In this document: one piece after another, positions 9,632 to 20,311 of the stretch
How the letters are laid out: the number at the start of each line of letters is the position of its first letter
Numbering within the stretch: position 1 is the first letter of the stretch
Assembly (NCBI RefSeq): GCF_945915485.1
Contig: NZ_CAMEFJ010000007.1
Coordinates: 1 to 62,980, forward strand
DNA length: 62,980 nt
Direction of reading: 5' to 3'
Origin: an uncultured Agrococcus sp.
GTDB lineage: Bacteria > Actinomycetota > Actinomycetes > Actinomycetales > Microbacteriaceae
Made by a program: the position numbers and the translations under genes
Notes under the pieces: model-generated
Databases searched by the model: none
Told to the model about the DNA's origin: nothing
The model's input: only the letters and a program-made list of their open reading frames with translations

Positions 9632-10576
9632 ATGACGGACGACGTTTCGCGGGTCATCGCACTCGCCTGGGGCGCCGAGGTTGCTCCCCAACGGGGGCCG
9701 AAGCGGGAGCTCAGCCTCGAGCGGATCGTGGAGGCGGCAATCGAACTGGCCGACGCCGAAGGCCTGCAGGCCGTGACGATGCAGCGCGTCGCCCAGACGT
9801 TCGGCTACACGACGATGGCCATGTATCGATATGTGGCCAACAAGGACGACCTCTATCGGCTGATGGCCGACGCTGCCGTGCGAGGGACGATGGCCATTGA
9901 CGACGGCGATTGGCGCCTCGGTCTCGAGCAGTGGGCGACGTGGATGCTCGAAATGTACACGGCTCACCCCTGGCTGCTCGACATCCCACTCTCCACGGAG
10001 TCGCTGTTCATGCCGGAGCAGACCAGGGTGGTCGACAGTGCACTGCGCGCGATGCGAACATTGCCGGCGGAGAACGACGACAAGCTCTTTCTGCTCATGT
10101 TCTTATCCACGTTCGTACGCGGGCACTCTGCGCTGATGCGCGAGATCAGCAGACCGGATGCCGTCGCGTCCGAAGCGACGAAGGCGCTGGTTCGCGACGC
10201 CGTGCTGACGGGGAGATACCCGGATCTCGCCCCGCTCGTAGAGTCGGGGACGTACCTCATCGCGCCCGCGGAAGCGCCCGACCCCCGATCCGTCGCCGAG
10301 CAAGACCTCACGATGAGCCTGCGTGTCTGGTTCGAAGGAGTCGCAGCCGTCTACGCGGAAGACGCGGAAGAAGAGGAGCCGCGCGAAAGCGATGACGTCG
10401 AGCAGACACCGGAGCAGGCATTCGAGACGGCCGAACACGAACTGAATGCCGTGACGGAACTCCGCAAGGCTACGCAGAAGCGCGTGCGAGAGCTGGAGAA
10501 ACGGGAGGCCGCCGTTAGAAAGACGCGCGACGCCGCGAAGGAAGCGGCCAAGGCGGCCGCGAAGCTTCGTCGCTGA
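9632..10576 (+). CDS. TetR/AcrR family repressor with long charged C-terminal tail
   Basis: A 314-residue regulator. The helix-turn-helix is at about residues 30-80 (IVEAAIELADAEGLQAVTMQRVA, YTTMAMYRYVANKDDLYRLM). The middle resembles the TetR_C_1 ligand domain. Unusually, residues about 245-314 form an added highly charged helical tail (ELRKATQKRVRELEKREAAV, then EAAKAAAKLRR), making the protein about 100 residues longer than a typical member. The start ATG 9632 follows GAGGGAAGGGACGGT. It is divergent from the exporter and probably controls it through the 16-bp repeats. Confidence 0.88.
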   Translation: MTDDVSRVIALAWGAEVAPQRGPKRELSLERIVEAAIELADAEGLQAVTMQRVAQTFGYTTMAMYRYVANKDDLYRLMADAAVRGTMAIDDGDWRLGLEQWATWMLEMYTAHPWLLDIPLSTESLFMPEQTRVVDSALRAMRTLPAENDDKLFLLMFLSTFVRGHSALMREISRPDAVASEATKALVRDAVLTGRYPDLAPLVESGTYLIAPAEAPDPRSVAEQDLTMSLRVWFEGVAAVYAEDAEEEEPRESDDVEQTPEQAFETAEHELNAVTELRKATQKRVRELEKREAAVRKTRDAAKEAAKAAAKLRR

Positions 10577-10886
10577 GGGGTGTCGCTCGGCGGCGCTCCT
10601 GTCTTGTCGCCGCGCGAGCACAGCGCGGCATCGAACGCTGCCGGTCTTCGCGACGGGACAGGTCGATATCCCGTTCGTCGTGGCCGGGATGGAAGAAATC
10701 GTCTCCGAGAACACGACACGGGAGCCGCACTCGCATCCGACGCACGAACTGGTCAACCCGGATGCTTGTTCTCAATGTATGGATTTTCCCCAATGTATGG
10801 AAACCCTCTCGACGCTCGGTCGCGCGGCACGATTTCCCCGACACTCGGCACTGCGGCCCGGGTCTTTCGTCACGTAGGGTGCAGGA
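10577..10886. other. Intergenic stretch without a gene
   Basis: No supported reading frame on either strand. The first 190 bases show nothing recognisable. The CCATACATT-family repeat occupies 10771-10851, directly before the DUF2332 gene. Confidence 0.6.
10771..10851. repeat. Copy 2 of the CCATACATT intergenic repeat family
   Basis: On the minus strand this copy reads GTGCCGAGTGTCGGGG, then TTTCCATACATTGGGG, then TCCATACATTGAG. These are the same end blocks and order as the copies at the right end of the window. Its middle section (TCGTGCCGCGCGACCGAGCG) differs from the other copies. It ends about 35 bases before the next start codon, so it may affect that gene's leader. Confidence 0.72.
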
Positions 10887-11879
10887 ATGGAACCGATCAC
10901 GGCGGCAGCGTACGCGGACCTTCGACGACGGTATCGACGGTGGGCCGAGATCGAAGCAGACCCCGTTTCGCCGCTTTACGCGGAGTGGGCAAGGGGCATC
11001 GCAGACGATGAGGAACTGCTCTCGCGCGTAGCGGAGTTGGAGGGTGGCAAGCGTCAGCCCAATCTCGTGTTCGCGTCAGCCAGGATGGCCGGTGTCCCGC
11101 TCGCCCCGTGGGCGTCCGCGCGGGATGCTTTCGAAGCGAACTGGTTGGCCATTCGTGCAGCCGCGCTCAGCCGCGGGACGCAGACGAACGAACCGTTGAG
11201 GATGGCGACACTGCTCCCCGCGCTAGGCGACATCGCCGGGACCGTCGCGCTTGTCGAAGTGGGGGCCAGCGCGGGCCTGTGCCTGTACCCGGATCGCTGG
11301 CGGTACCGGTTCGGCCCGGGACGGTATCTGGGTGCGTCCGACCGCCCGCTGCTGGAGACGAAGGCGTCAGCATCGGTTCCGGTTCCCGGTGCGCTGCCTC
11401 GAATCACGTGGCGCGGGGGCGTCGACCTGCGGCCACTATCACCGGATGATGCCGAAACGAAAGACTGGCTGGAAGCACTGATCTGGCCGGACGCACACGG
11501 ACGTGTCGACGGAGAGCGCGTCGACCGCGTGCGAACCGGTATTGCGATTGCCAGGCGCGAGCCCGCCCACCTGGTCGCTGGCGATCTCAGGACCGAGTCT
11601 CGGGCCGTCATCGAGGAGGCTGCACGCCACGCAGATCGGGTCGTCGTATGGCACAGCGCTGTGCTCGCCTACCTGGGCGCCTCGGATAGAGCAGCGTTCG
11701 TCAACCTGATGGGGGAGCTTGACGTCACATGGGTCTCGAACGAGGGTGGCAGCGTCGTGCCGGGCGAGGACGCCCCGTGGGCATCCCCGAGCGACTTCGT
11801 ACTTCGTCGCAACGGCATCCCGCTCGCAGCAACGCACCCGCACGGTCGCAGCATCACGTGGCGAGACGACCTCGTGTGA
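10887..11879 (+). CDS. DUF2332 family protein
   Basis: A 330-residue cytosolic protein of a mostly actinobacterial family with no assigned reaction. Family landmarks include PNLVFASARMAGVPL near residue 53, EPLRMATLLPAL near 107, VEVGASAGLCLYPDRWRY near 125 (similar to a methyltransferase glycine motif) and VVWHSAVLAYL near 252. The glycine-rich segment makes a SAM-binding fold possible. The gene stands alone between a repeat and two small membrane-protein genes. Confidence 0.85.
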   Translation: MEPITAAAYADLRRRYRRWAEIEADPVSPLYAEWARGIADDEELLSRVAELEGGKRQPNLVFASARMAGVPLAPWASARDAFEANWLAIRAAALSRGTQTNEPLRMATLLPALGDIAGTVALVEVGASAGLCLYPDRWRYRFGPGRYLGASDRPLLETKASASVPVPGALPRITWRGGVDLRPLSPDDAETKDWLEALIWPDAHGRVDGERVDRVRTGIAIARREPAHLVAGDLRTESRAVIEEAARHADRVVVWHSAVLAYLGASDRAAFVNLMGELDVTWVSNEGGSVVPGEDAPWASPSDFVLRRNGIPLAATHPHGRSITWRDDLV

Positions 11880-11897
11880 GCGCTACCCTTGAGGGTG

Positions 11898-12329
11898 ATG
11901 AACGATAGGGAAGACGAACCCGACCTCGATGAACTCGACGACGAAGCGCTCAGCTGGGATGGCGACGACGATGTGGTTCGCGGTGACGAACCTCAGGAAG
12001 AAGAAGTCGAAAAGCAGCCGCAGCGCGGGATCTTCGATGTTGTTCACGAGATGAGCCTTCGTGAGCGAGTGATTACGGCGGGCTTCCTGCTCCTATCACT
12101 GGCGTGGGCCGCCGGTTGGGGTGTGGTTGTGGCTCAGAACCCGATCTGGATACCCGACTTGGTCGTCTCGGTGATGTATGAGTTCGGCGAGTTCCTGGCA
12201 ATCGCCGGGGCTCCGGTGGCGATGATCGTCGCTATTCAACTTACTCGCGGTCGGACAAGGATGATGTGGCTCATCGGTGTTGCCATCATCACGTTCCCGT
12301 GGCCCTTGGTCCTGGGGGGAATCTCATGA
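11898..12329 (+). CDS. Small membrane protein, unknown function
   Basis: About 143 residues from ATG 11898, which follows GAGGGTG; in-frame TTG 11889 and GTG 11895 are alternatives. The first 50 residues are strongly acidic and probably disordered (DEPDLDELDDEALSWDGDDD). Three membrane segments follow (about 58-80, 90-110, 118-138). The stop overlaps the start of the next small membrane-protein gene (ATGA), so the two are probably made together. Confidence 0.7.
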   Translation: MNDREDEPDLDELDDEALSWDGDDDVVRGDEPQEEEVEKQPQRGIFDVVHEMSLRERVITAGFLLLSLAWAAGWGVVVAQNPIWIPDLVVSVMYEFGEFLAIAGAPVAMIVAIQLTRGRTRMMWLIGVAIITFPWPLVLGGIS

Positions 12330-12667
12330 ATGAGGTGACACAGCCTCGCCGGGGAGACGTCTTCATTGTGAGTCTCCTGTTTGCCGTCCTGTTCGGTTAC
12401 TCGCTGTTTATGGCCTGGGGCAACCTGCTGGGACTGCAGGCGCAGTACGAGTACTTCGGGATCTCGGATTCGCTACCCTGGGCGCTCCTCATCGCGGGAA
12501 TGATCGTTCCGCCAGTGCTCTTTGCAGGGGCGATGGCGTTAGGAAGAGGGCGACAGCTCGTTGCGCGCGCAGGAATTCTGCTCGCCGCCCTGGCGATAAA
12601 CGCACAGATCGCCCTGCTGCTGGAAGCCGGACACCGTCAGTGGGAAGCGGCCCTGTTCGGCGGCTGA
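12326..12667 (+). CDS. Small membrane protein, unknown function
   Basis: A 113-residue protein with three or four membrane segments (VFIVSLLFAVLFGYSLFMAW, LLIAGMIVPPVLFAGAMAL, GILLAALAINAQIALLL). It starts at ATG 12326 inside the preceding gene's stop and is likely its functional partner. It ends three bases before the convergent BCCT gene. No known motif was recognised. Confidence 0.68.
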   Translation: MNEVTQPRRGDVFIVSLLFAVLFGYSLFMAWGNLLGLQAQYEYFGISDSLPWALLIAGMIVPPVLFAGAMALGRGRQLVARAGILLAALAINAQIALLLEAGHRQWEAALFGG

Positions 12668-12669
12668 CC

Positions 12670-14622
12670 CTACTTCTGGTAGTTTCCGTCCGGCCGGTCC
12701 TGGTACGTGTCCTTCTCCGCTGCGAGACGTTGCACCACGTTCTCGCGTTCTGATTCGTCAAGGTCGGCGCGGTGCGGATCGATTGTCCCGATCGAGCCGG
12801 TGGTTGCTTCTTCGTACCACTCGACGTGTGCAGGGTCCTCGGAATCGAACCAGGCGCCGGCTCCCTGGTCGGGGTCGGCGACCTCCTCGCTCGCGAACGT
12901 GAAGTCGTCACCGTGCTCCTCGATACCGCGCTTGACGCCTTCCTCGATCGCGACCTGAGCGTATTTCTGGCGCCAGAGAACAGGATCGTTGTTGAGATCC
13001 TTTGCCCACGCGTACATCAGGAATAGCACCAGTATGGAGAACGGCAGACCGGCGATCGTCACGAAGGCCTCTACCGTGCTGAGCAGAGTCTCACCGCCGG
13101 CGAGCAGCATGACGAGCGAAAACAGGGACACGGCGAGGCCGAAGGTGATCGTCACCCATTTCGTGGGCGCGGTTCTGCCTCCCTGAGCGATGCTACCCAT
13201 CACCAGTGTTGAAGAATCGGCGGATGTCACGAAGAAGATCACGATCGAGATCATGGCGACAACGCTCGTGATCGTGCCGAGTGGAAGGGTGTCCAGCATG
13301 TTGAAGAGGATGTCCTGCACCTCTTCCGACCCGTAAAGATCATGCCCCTGAGACTGCTGATACATCGAGGTGCCGCCCATGATTGCGAACCACAGGAACG
13401 AGACGATCGTCGGGCCGCCGACAACGCCGATGAAGAATTCGCGGAGGGTGCGGCCCCGGGAGATCTTCGCTATGAACATTCCTACGTAGGGGATGATGGC
13501 GATCCACCAGGCCCAGTAGAAGACCGTCCACGTCTGCATGAATTCGGCATGCGCCTCACCCTGGATGGACGAACGCATGAGCATGGTCGGCAATTCCTGG
13601 AAGAACGCCATGACGGAACTCGGCATGAAATTCAGCAGAAAGAAGGTCGGTCCCGCGATGAGCACGAAGAGCGCGAGAGATCCGGCGATCAGCATGTTGA
13701 GGTTCGACAGGAAACGGATACCGCGCTTGACACCCGAAACGGCCGAAGTCAGGAAGATCGCGGTCAGCACTGCCACGATGCCGATCAGGAGGGCGTTGCC
13801 CATGGGTGGGAGCCCTGACACGAGCTGCACTCCTCGCATGATCTGCAGCGCTCCGACTCCGAGCGATGTCGCCGTGCCGAAGATGGTCACGATAATGGAG
13901 AATATGTCGACGACCGGTCCCAGGATGCCCTTCGTGCGCTGGTTGAAGATCGGATCGAAGATCGCGGAGATGAGGCCGGGACGACCGCGACGATACGTGG
14001 AGTATGCCATCGCACCGCCGATCAGACCGTAGATCGCCCACGGGATCGCGCCCCAGTGGAACGTGATCTGCGCCATGGACGACAGCGCGGCATCCGTGGT
14101 GTTCGGCTCGGCGTCGAAGCCCGGAGGCACGTTCATGAAGTACTCGAGCGGTTCGTAAGCCCCGTAGAAGATGAGCGTGGCGCCCATCCCTGCGCCGAAT
14201 AGCATCGCTATCCAGCTGACGGTTGAGAATTCCGGCTTTTCGCCATCCTGGCCGAGACGGATCCTGCCGCGCTTCGAGAAGGCGACCCATGCCATGAACA
14301 GGAAGACGATGACGGCCACCGTCGACAGCAGCCATCCGAGGTTCTGCGTGATCCAGCCGCGCATCCCCGAGCCCGTCGAGGCGAAGTGCTCCGGAGCCGA
14401 GAAGCCCCAGGCCAGGAATCCGATGATGAAGACGAGGCAGAAGGCGAAGATCCACCAGTTCGTGCGGAATCTGTAGCCGGTGTTGTCGACACCGATTCCC
14501 GGGATAAGGGCTGGGTGCATCCCGGGATGGGGGTCGGAGATTTCTTTCAGCACCCTGCGGGTGCCGGAGCGTTCACTTTGGGATGAGACGTTGGATTCTG
14601 GTTTCGACGGCTCAGTATTCAT
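12670..14622 (-). CDS. BCCT family transporter (betaine/carnitine/choline type)
   Basis: About 650 residues from ATG 14622; a TTG eight codons upstream is an alternative. The core holds about 12 membrane segments. The family region WTVFYWAWWIAIIPYVGMFIAKISRGRTLREF carries the Trp-rich substrate and glycine-betaine signature. The C-terminal 110 residues are hydrophilic and acidic, as in osmosensing BetP-like carriers. Substrate uptake is probably sodium-coupled and used in osmotic adaptation. The exact substrate is not determinable. Confidence 0.92.
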   Translation of the reverse strand: MNTEPSKPESNVSSQSERSGTRRVLKEISDPHPGMHPALIPGIGVDNTGYRFRTNWWIFAFCLVFIIGFLAWGFSAPEHFASTGSGMRGWITQNLGWLLSTVAVIVFLFMAWVAFSKRGRIRLGQDGEKPEFSTVSWIAMLFGAGMGATLIFYGAYEPLEYFMNVPPGFDAEPNTTDAALSSMAQITFHWGAIPWAIYGLIGGAMAYSTYRRGRPGLISAIFDPIFNQRTKGILGPVVDIFSIIVTIFGTATSLGVGALQIMRGVQLVSGLPPMGNALLIGIVAVLTAIFLTSAVSGVKRGIRFLSNLNMLIAGSLALFVLIAGPTFFLLNFMPSSVMAFFQELPTMLMRSSIQGEAHAEFMQTWTVFYWAWWIAIIPYVGMFIAKISRGRTLREFFIGVVGGPTIVSFLWFAIMGGTSMYQQSQGHDLYGSEEVQDILFNMLDTLPLGTITSVVAMISIVIFFVTSADSSTLVMGSIAQGGRTAPTKWVTITFGLAVSLFSLVMLLAGGETLLSTVEAFVTIAGLPFSILVLFLMYAWAKDLNNDPVLWRQKYAQVAIEEGVKRGIEEHGDDFTFASEEVADPDQGAGAWFDSEDPAHVEWYEEATTGSIGTIDPHRADLDESERENVVQRLAAEKDTYQDRPDGNYQK

Positions 14623-14758
14623 CTTTTCGGTTCCGTTGACGAGCAATGGCTGACGCGAGTCTATACAGGTTCATCGAAGAACCCCAGTTGAGGCAGACGA
14701 GTCAGCTCGCAAGTGCCCTAAGCTGGAAGCTGGACGCTTACGAAGGAGAGATGGGTTC

Positions 14759-16700
<1,942 letters not shown>

Positions 16701-16751
16701 TCACCCGACCGCGCGGCCGCACCCCGTGACGGAACCGACGGCTCCTGATAG

Positions 16752-16767
16752 GTTAGGTAGACCTAAC
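16752..16767. promoter_or_regulatory. DtxR/IdeR-type iron box
   Basis: GTTAGGT-AG-ACCTAAC is a perfect dyad with 7-base arms and matches the core of the actinobacterial iron-box consensus. It ends 17 bases before the siderophore-interacting protein start, a position from which an iron-loaded repressor would block transcription. No regulator gene is in the window. Confidence 0.85.
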
Positions 16768-16784
16768 TTGTTGATTGGAGCTTC

Positions 16785-17588
16785 ATGTCGCAGCCTCGTC
16801 CACCGCGCCCGACAACCGCCCTCGAGGTGAAAGGCAGCGAGTGGTTGACTCCGCACATGGTGCGCATCATCGCCGGGGGAGACGGCTTCCAGGGCTTCGT
16901 CTCGAACGGCTTCGCTGACGCGTACGTGAAGATATTGTTCGCTGCGGACGGGACGGCGTTCTCAGAACCCATCGACGTTGCTGCGATGCGCGAGACCCTC
17001 CCGAGCGACCAGTGGCCGAAGACGAGAACCTACTCGATTCGCAGTATCGACGAAGATGCGCGCGAGCTCGCAATCGACTTCGTGATTCACGGCGACGAAG
17101 GCATCGCTGCACCGTGGGCTGCGAACGCGAAGCCGGGTGACCTCCTCCAGTTCGTCGGGCCGGGAGGCGCATGGTCGCCTCCGGAGGCCGACTACCACCT
17201 GTTCGTGGGAGACGAGTCCTCACTTCCCGCCATTGCGGCTGGGCTGGAGCGGTTGCCTGCGGGCGCGCAAGGCACGGCCATCATCGAGGTGCACGAGCAT
17301 CCTCTCGACGTCGCGCATCCAGAAGGCGTCGAACTGCACTGGGTCGTGCGGGGTTCGAACGTCTACGACCCTGGCGTTCTCGCCAGCAGGGTACGCGCAT
17401 TGGAACTCCGCGAAGAGGGCCTGTCGGTATTCGCGCACGGTGAGCGAGAATCGATGAAGCAGTTGCGTCCCATCTTCAAGGAGCTGGGGCTGCCCCGCGA
17501 ACGACTGTCGATTTCCGGCTATTGGGCCTATGGTCGCATCGAGGATGCGTTCCAGGCCGAGAAGCGCACAGAACTCGGTAAGGTCTAA
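16785..17588 (+). CDS. Siderophore-interacting protein (FAD-dependent ferric-siderophore reductase)
   Basis: A 267-residue ViuB/SIP-type flavoprotein that releases iron from imported siderophores by reduction in the cytosol. FAD-binding RTYSIRSIDEDARELAIDFVIHG is near residue 84, and the NAD-side domain starts at LFVGDESSLPAIAAGLERLP near 142. The C-terminal ISGYWAYGRIEDAF is typical of the SIP family. The gene follows GGAGCTTC and an iron box, so it is expected to be induced by iron starvation. It overlaps tail-to-tail with the convergent dehydrogenase gene. Confidence 0.92.
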   Translation: MSQPRPPRPTTALEVKGSEWLTPHMVRIIAGGDGFQGFVSNGFADAYVKILFAADGTAFSEPIDVAAMRETLPSDQWPKTRTYSIRSIDEDARELAIDFVIHGDEGIAAPWAANAKPGDLLQFVGPGGAWSPPEADYHLFVGDESSLPAIAAGLERLPAGAQGTAIIEVHEHPLDVAHPEGVELHWVVRGSNVYDPGVLASRVRALELREEGLSVFAHGERESMKQLRPIFKELGLPRERLSISGYWAYGRIEDAFQAEKRTELGKV

Positions 17589-18631
17589 GCACTCTCAGCG
17601 CCGGGGTCTATCACCGTTATCCCTGCAACGAGAGTTCGGTCGAATTCGGGAAGAAGCTCGGCCGCGGCATCAAGGCCTATCGTTCGCTGGATGAGCCGCT
17701 GCGGATGTAGCGCGCCGGCGCCGATGAGTTCGAGCAGCGTCGGATAATCGACTGCGGGCATGCCGTGGCTTCCGAAAAGATCCAGCTCCCAAGCGATGAC
17801 GCGATCCATCGGCACTCGGGGATGCCCCTCGACAGGCGGCAGAAGGCCGATCTGCACGTGCCGACCGCGTCTCCTCAGGCTCAAGATCGCGTCGGTTGCC
17901 GTCTGCTCGGAGCCGACTGCGTCGATCGAGACGTGGCTCCCGCCGGAGGTGAGTTCGGCGACTACAGCAGGAATGTCGATGCCGTTCGATAAGAGCGTGC
18001 GCTCGGCTCCCGCCTCCACCGCTGCCGCAAGAGATTCGGGGTTTCTGTCCACCGCGATGACACGAGCGCCGAGAGCCGCACCGATCATGATGGCGCTGAG
18101 ACCGGCGCCGCCGGATCCGATTACGACCATCCACTCGCCATCTTCGACGCGTGCCCGGTCGGCGACGGCCCGATAAGCGGTCGCGAAGCGGCACCCGAGC
18201 GCTGCGGCAGTAGCGAAATCAACACTGTCGGGCAGCGCTACCAGATTCGAGTCGGCCGCGTGCAGCGCCACGAACTCGGCGAACGACCCCCAGTGGGTGA
18301 AGCCGGGCTGCTCTTGGTCAGGGCACACCTGCGCGTTGCCGGAGCGGCACCAATCGCACGTGCCGCAGCCGCAGATGAACGGCGCGGTCACACGGTCACC
18401 GACGCTCCAATCGCGTACATTGCGCCCGACAGCGATGATCTCGCCCGCCAGCTCGTGCCCTGGCACGTGCGGGAAGCGGATGTCCTCGTGTCCGGCCCAG
18501 GCGTGCCAGTCGCTCCGGCACATGCCGGTCGCTTTCACACGCAGGACTACACCACCCTCCGGTGCTTCCGGGGCAGAAACCTCCCGGACTTCGGGGCGGC
18601 TCCGTGCCCCATCGATGACGATCGCGCGCAT
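17585..18631 (-). CDS. Zinc-dependent alcohol dehydrogenase
   Basis: A 348-residue medium-chain dehydrogenase. The catalytic zinc ligands are Cys in GMCRSDWHAW (near 37) and His-Glu in VPGHELAGE (near 58). The structural zinc cysteines are in CGCGTCDWCRSGNAQVC (near 91-107). The Rossmann motif is VIGSGGAGLSAIMIG near 170. The stop shares bases with the convergent SIP stop (CTAA). Substrate is unknown; the family includes alcohol and aldehyde reductases. Confidence 0.92.
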   Translation of the reverse strand: MRAIVIDGARSRPEVREVSAPEAPEGGVVLRVKATGMCRSDWHAWAGHEDIRFPHVPGHELAGEIIAVGRNVRDWSVGDRVTAPFICGCGTCDWCRSGNAQVCPDQEQPGFTHWGSFAEFVALHAADSNLVALPDSVDFATAAALGCRFATAYRAVADRARVEDGEWMVVIGSGGAGLSAIMIGAALGARVIAVDRNPESLAAAVEAGAERTLLSNGIDIPAVVAELTSGGSHVSIDAVGSEQTATDAILSLRRRGRHVQIGLLPPVEGHPRVPMDRVIAWELDLFGSHGMPAVDYPTLLELIGAGALHPQRLIQRTIGLDAAAELLPEFDRTLVAGITVIDPGAESA

Positions 18632-18709
18632 CCATGCAGCCTAGCTGCGAATCTCGTCAGAAACTGCGCACCGATGAGGCTGGGTCAATGCGCGAAGCGG
18701 GCTCACCCG

Positions 18710-20272
18710 CTAGCGCCAGCCGGGCAGCCAATAGCGCAGCCGCATCCACTGCTGATCTATCGGATAGCCGTAGGTCACCGGGCTCCAGAAGGCGTAGGCG
18801 ATCGTCACGAGCAAGAGATAGCCGCCAACGAAAATGCTTCCTGCGAGTCTTCGATCCGGGCTTGCAGGGCTGCCCGGCAGCCCGCACACCAGCCACCGCA
18901 GCAGTATGACGATCAGAATGATCAGGAACGGCGTATAGACGATCGTGTAGAACGAGAAGATCGTCCGGTCCGGATACAGCAGCCACGGCACGTAGCCCGC
19001 TGCAATTGCCAACAGCGTTGCGCCGAGCGCCGTGTTCATCGTCCTTCCGAACATGAAGAGGCCGACGAAGATCGCAACTGTTCCCGCCCACCAGATGAAC
19101 GGGTTAGGCATTGCCGAAACGTACTGTACAACGGCCCCGTCATCGTGCGATTCGGAGGCAAACCCTGTTGGCCGGAGCATGAGCAGCCACTCGATGGCCG
19201 GCGACTGGAACGCGTGGTCCTTCGTCAGCTCGACGTGGAACTCGTAGGTCGAGATCTGGTAGTGCACGAAGGAATGCACATCGAGCGGCAGCCAGTCCGG
19301 CAGCCACGAGATGCGGTTCGCAGCGTCCTCTTCCGCCCAGTTGCGGTAGTAACCGCCGCGGAGGAACCAGCCCGCGTACGACACCACATACGTCGCAGCC
19401 GCAGGCACGACCACGAGCAGGAAGCTCGCTGGGCCCTGCGTGAGGAACCCGAGCCACGAGATGCCGCGCTTCGTCGCCTTCCACTGGTCGAGCACATCCA
19501 TGAGCACAGACCAGAGCCCGAAGGCTGCCAAGAAATACAGGCCTGACCACTTCGTGGCCGCCGCCGCCCCGAAGGCAACCCCTGCCACGATCAACCAGGG
19601 GCGCAACAGGAACGCCGGTCGCCATCGACCGTGTTCCTGCATCCAGCGGACGACTCGCGCGGGCGCATGACGCCGATCGAGGAAGAGCGCGCCGATACCC
19701 AGGGCGACGAAGAGTGCGAGCACGGTATCCAGCAGGACGGTGCGACTCATCACGATCGCCTGCGAATCGATCGCGAGCAGATAGCCCGCAACGCCGCCCC
19801 AGAACGTCGAGCGAGTGATGCCCTTCGCGATGAAGTAGGTAACCAGCACGAGAGCCGCGCCGACGAGGACAGCGGGCAGACGCCAGGCCCACGGGCTCTC
19901 GAACCCGAACAACGCCATACCGATGCCCAGAATCCACTTGCCGAGCGGCGGATGCACGACGAACGACGGCTCGTCACTCATGGCGCTGTCATCGCCCGCC
20001 TCGAACGCCGGGTTCGGTTCGTCGCCCCAACGGGTTTCGTATCCGTGCAGGTACAGTGTGTAGGCGTCTTTCACGTAGTAGGTCTCGTCGAAGACCAGAA
20101 TCGGAAACTGATCGAGATTGACGAGCCTGACGGCGAGCGCGAGCGCCAGGAGCGCAATCGGCGTAACGATCGCCGCCACGCGCCGCGACTTTACCGTATT
20201 GAACCGCTGCAGACGCTGCGCAAACGAGGGAGCCGGGGCGGGAGGCGCTGGCTGCGGAGAGTCGACGGTCAC
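18710..20272 (-). CDS. Dolichyl-phosphate-mannose-protein mannosyltransferase (PMT family)
   Basis: A 520-residue polytopic membrane enzyme that transfers mannose from polyprenyl-phosphate-mannose to secreted proteins. The catalytic acidic motif appears as FDETYYVKDAYTL near residue 56, and DEPSFVVHPPLGKW near 95 is a family block. Later loops hold HSFVHYQIS. GTG 20272 is chosen because the open frame upstream reads antisense to rsmI. Only 39 bases separate it from the divergent rsmI start, so one or both messages may be leaderless. Adjacency to rsmI is common in actinobacteria. Confidence 0.9.
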   Translation of the reverse strand: MTVDSPQPAPPAPAPSFAQRLQRFNTVKSRRVAAIVTPIALLALALAVRLVNLDQFPILVFDETYYVKDAYTLYLHGYETRWGDEPNPAFEAGDDSAMSDEPSFVVHPPLGKWILGIGMALFGFESPWAWRLPAVLVGAALVLVTYFIAKGITRSTFWGGVAGYLLAIDSQAIVMSRTVLLDTVLALFVALGIGALFLDRRHAPARVVRWMQEHGRWRPAFLLRPWLIVAGVAFGAAAATKWSGLYFLAAFGLWSVLMDVLDQWKATKRGISWLGFLTQGPASFLLVVVPAAATYVVSYAGWFLRGGYYRNWAEEDAANRISWLPDWLPLDVHSFVHYQISTYEFHVELTKDHAFQSPAIEWLLMLRPTGFASESHDDGAVVQYVSAMPNPFIWWAGTVAIFVGLFMFGRTMNTALGATLLAIAAGYVPWLLYPDRTIFSFYTIVYTPFLIILIVILLRWLVCGLPGSPASPDRRLAGSIFVGGYLLLVTIAYAFWSPVTYGYPIDQQWMRLRYWLPGWR

Positions 20273-20311
20273 AAAGACGATTCTTGCACCGGAACCTGCG
20301 AAGATGTCGAT

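Noticed and set aside
9508-9657. N-terminal extension of the exporter ATPase
   Set aside because: It translates the operator repeats; GTG 9507 has a strong ribosome site and gives the normal ABC N-terminus.
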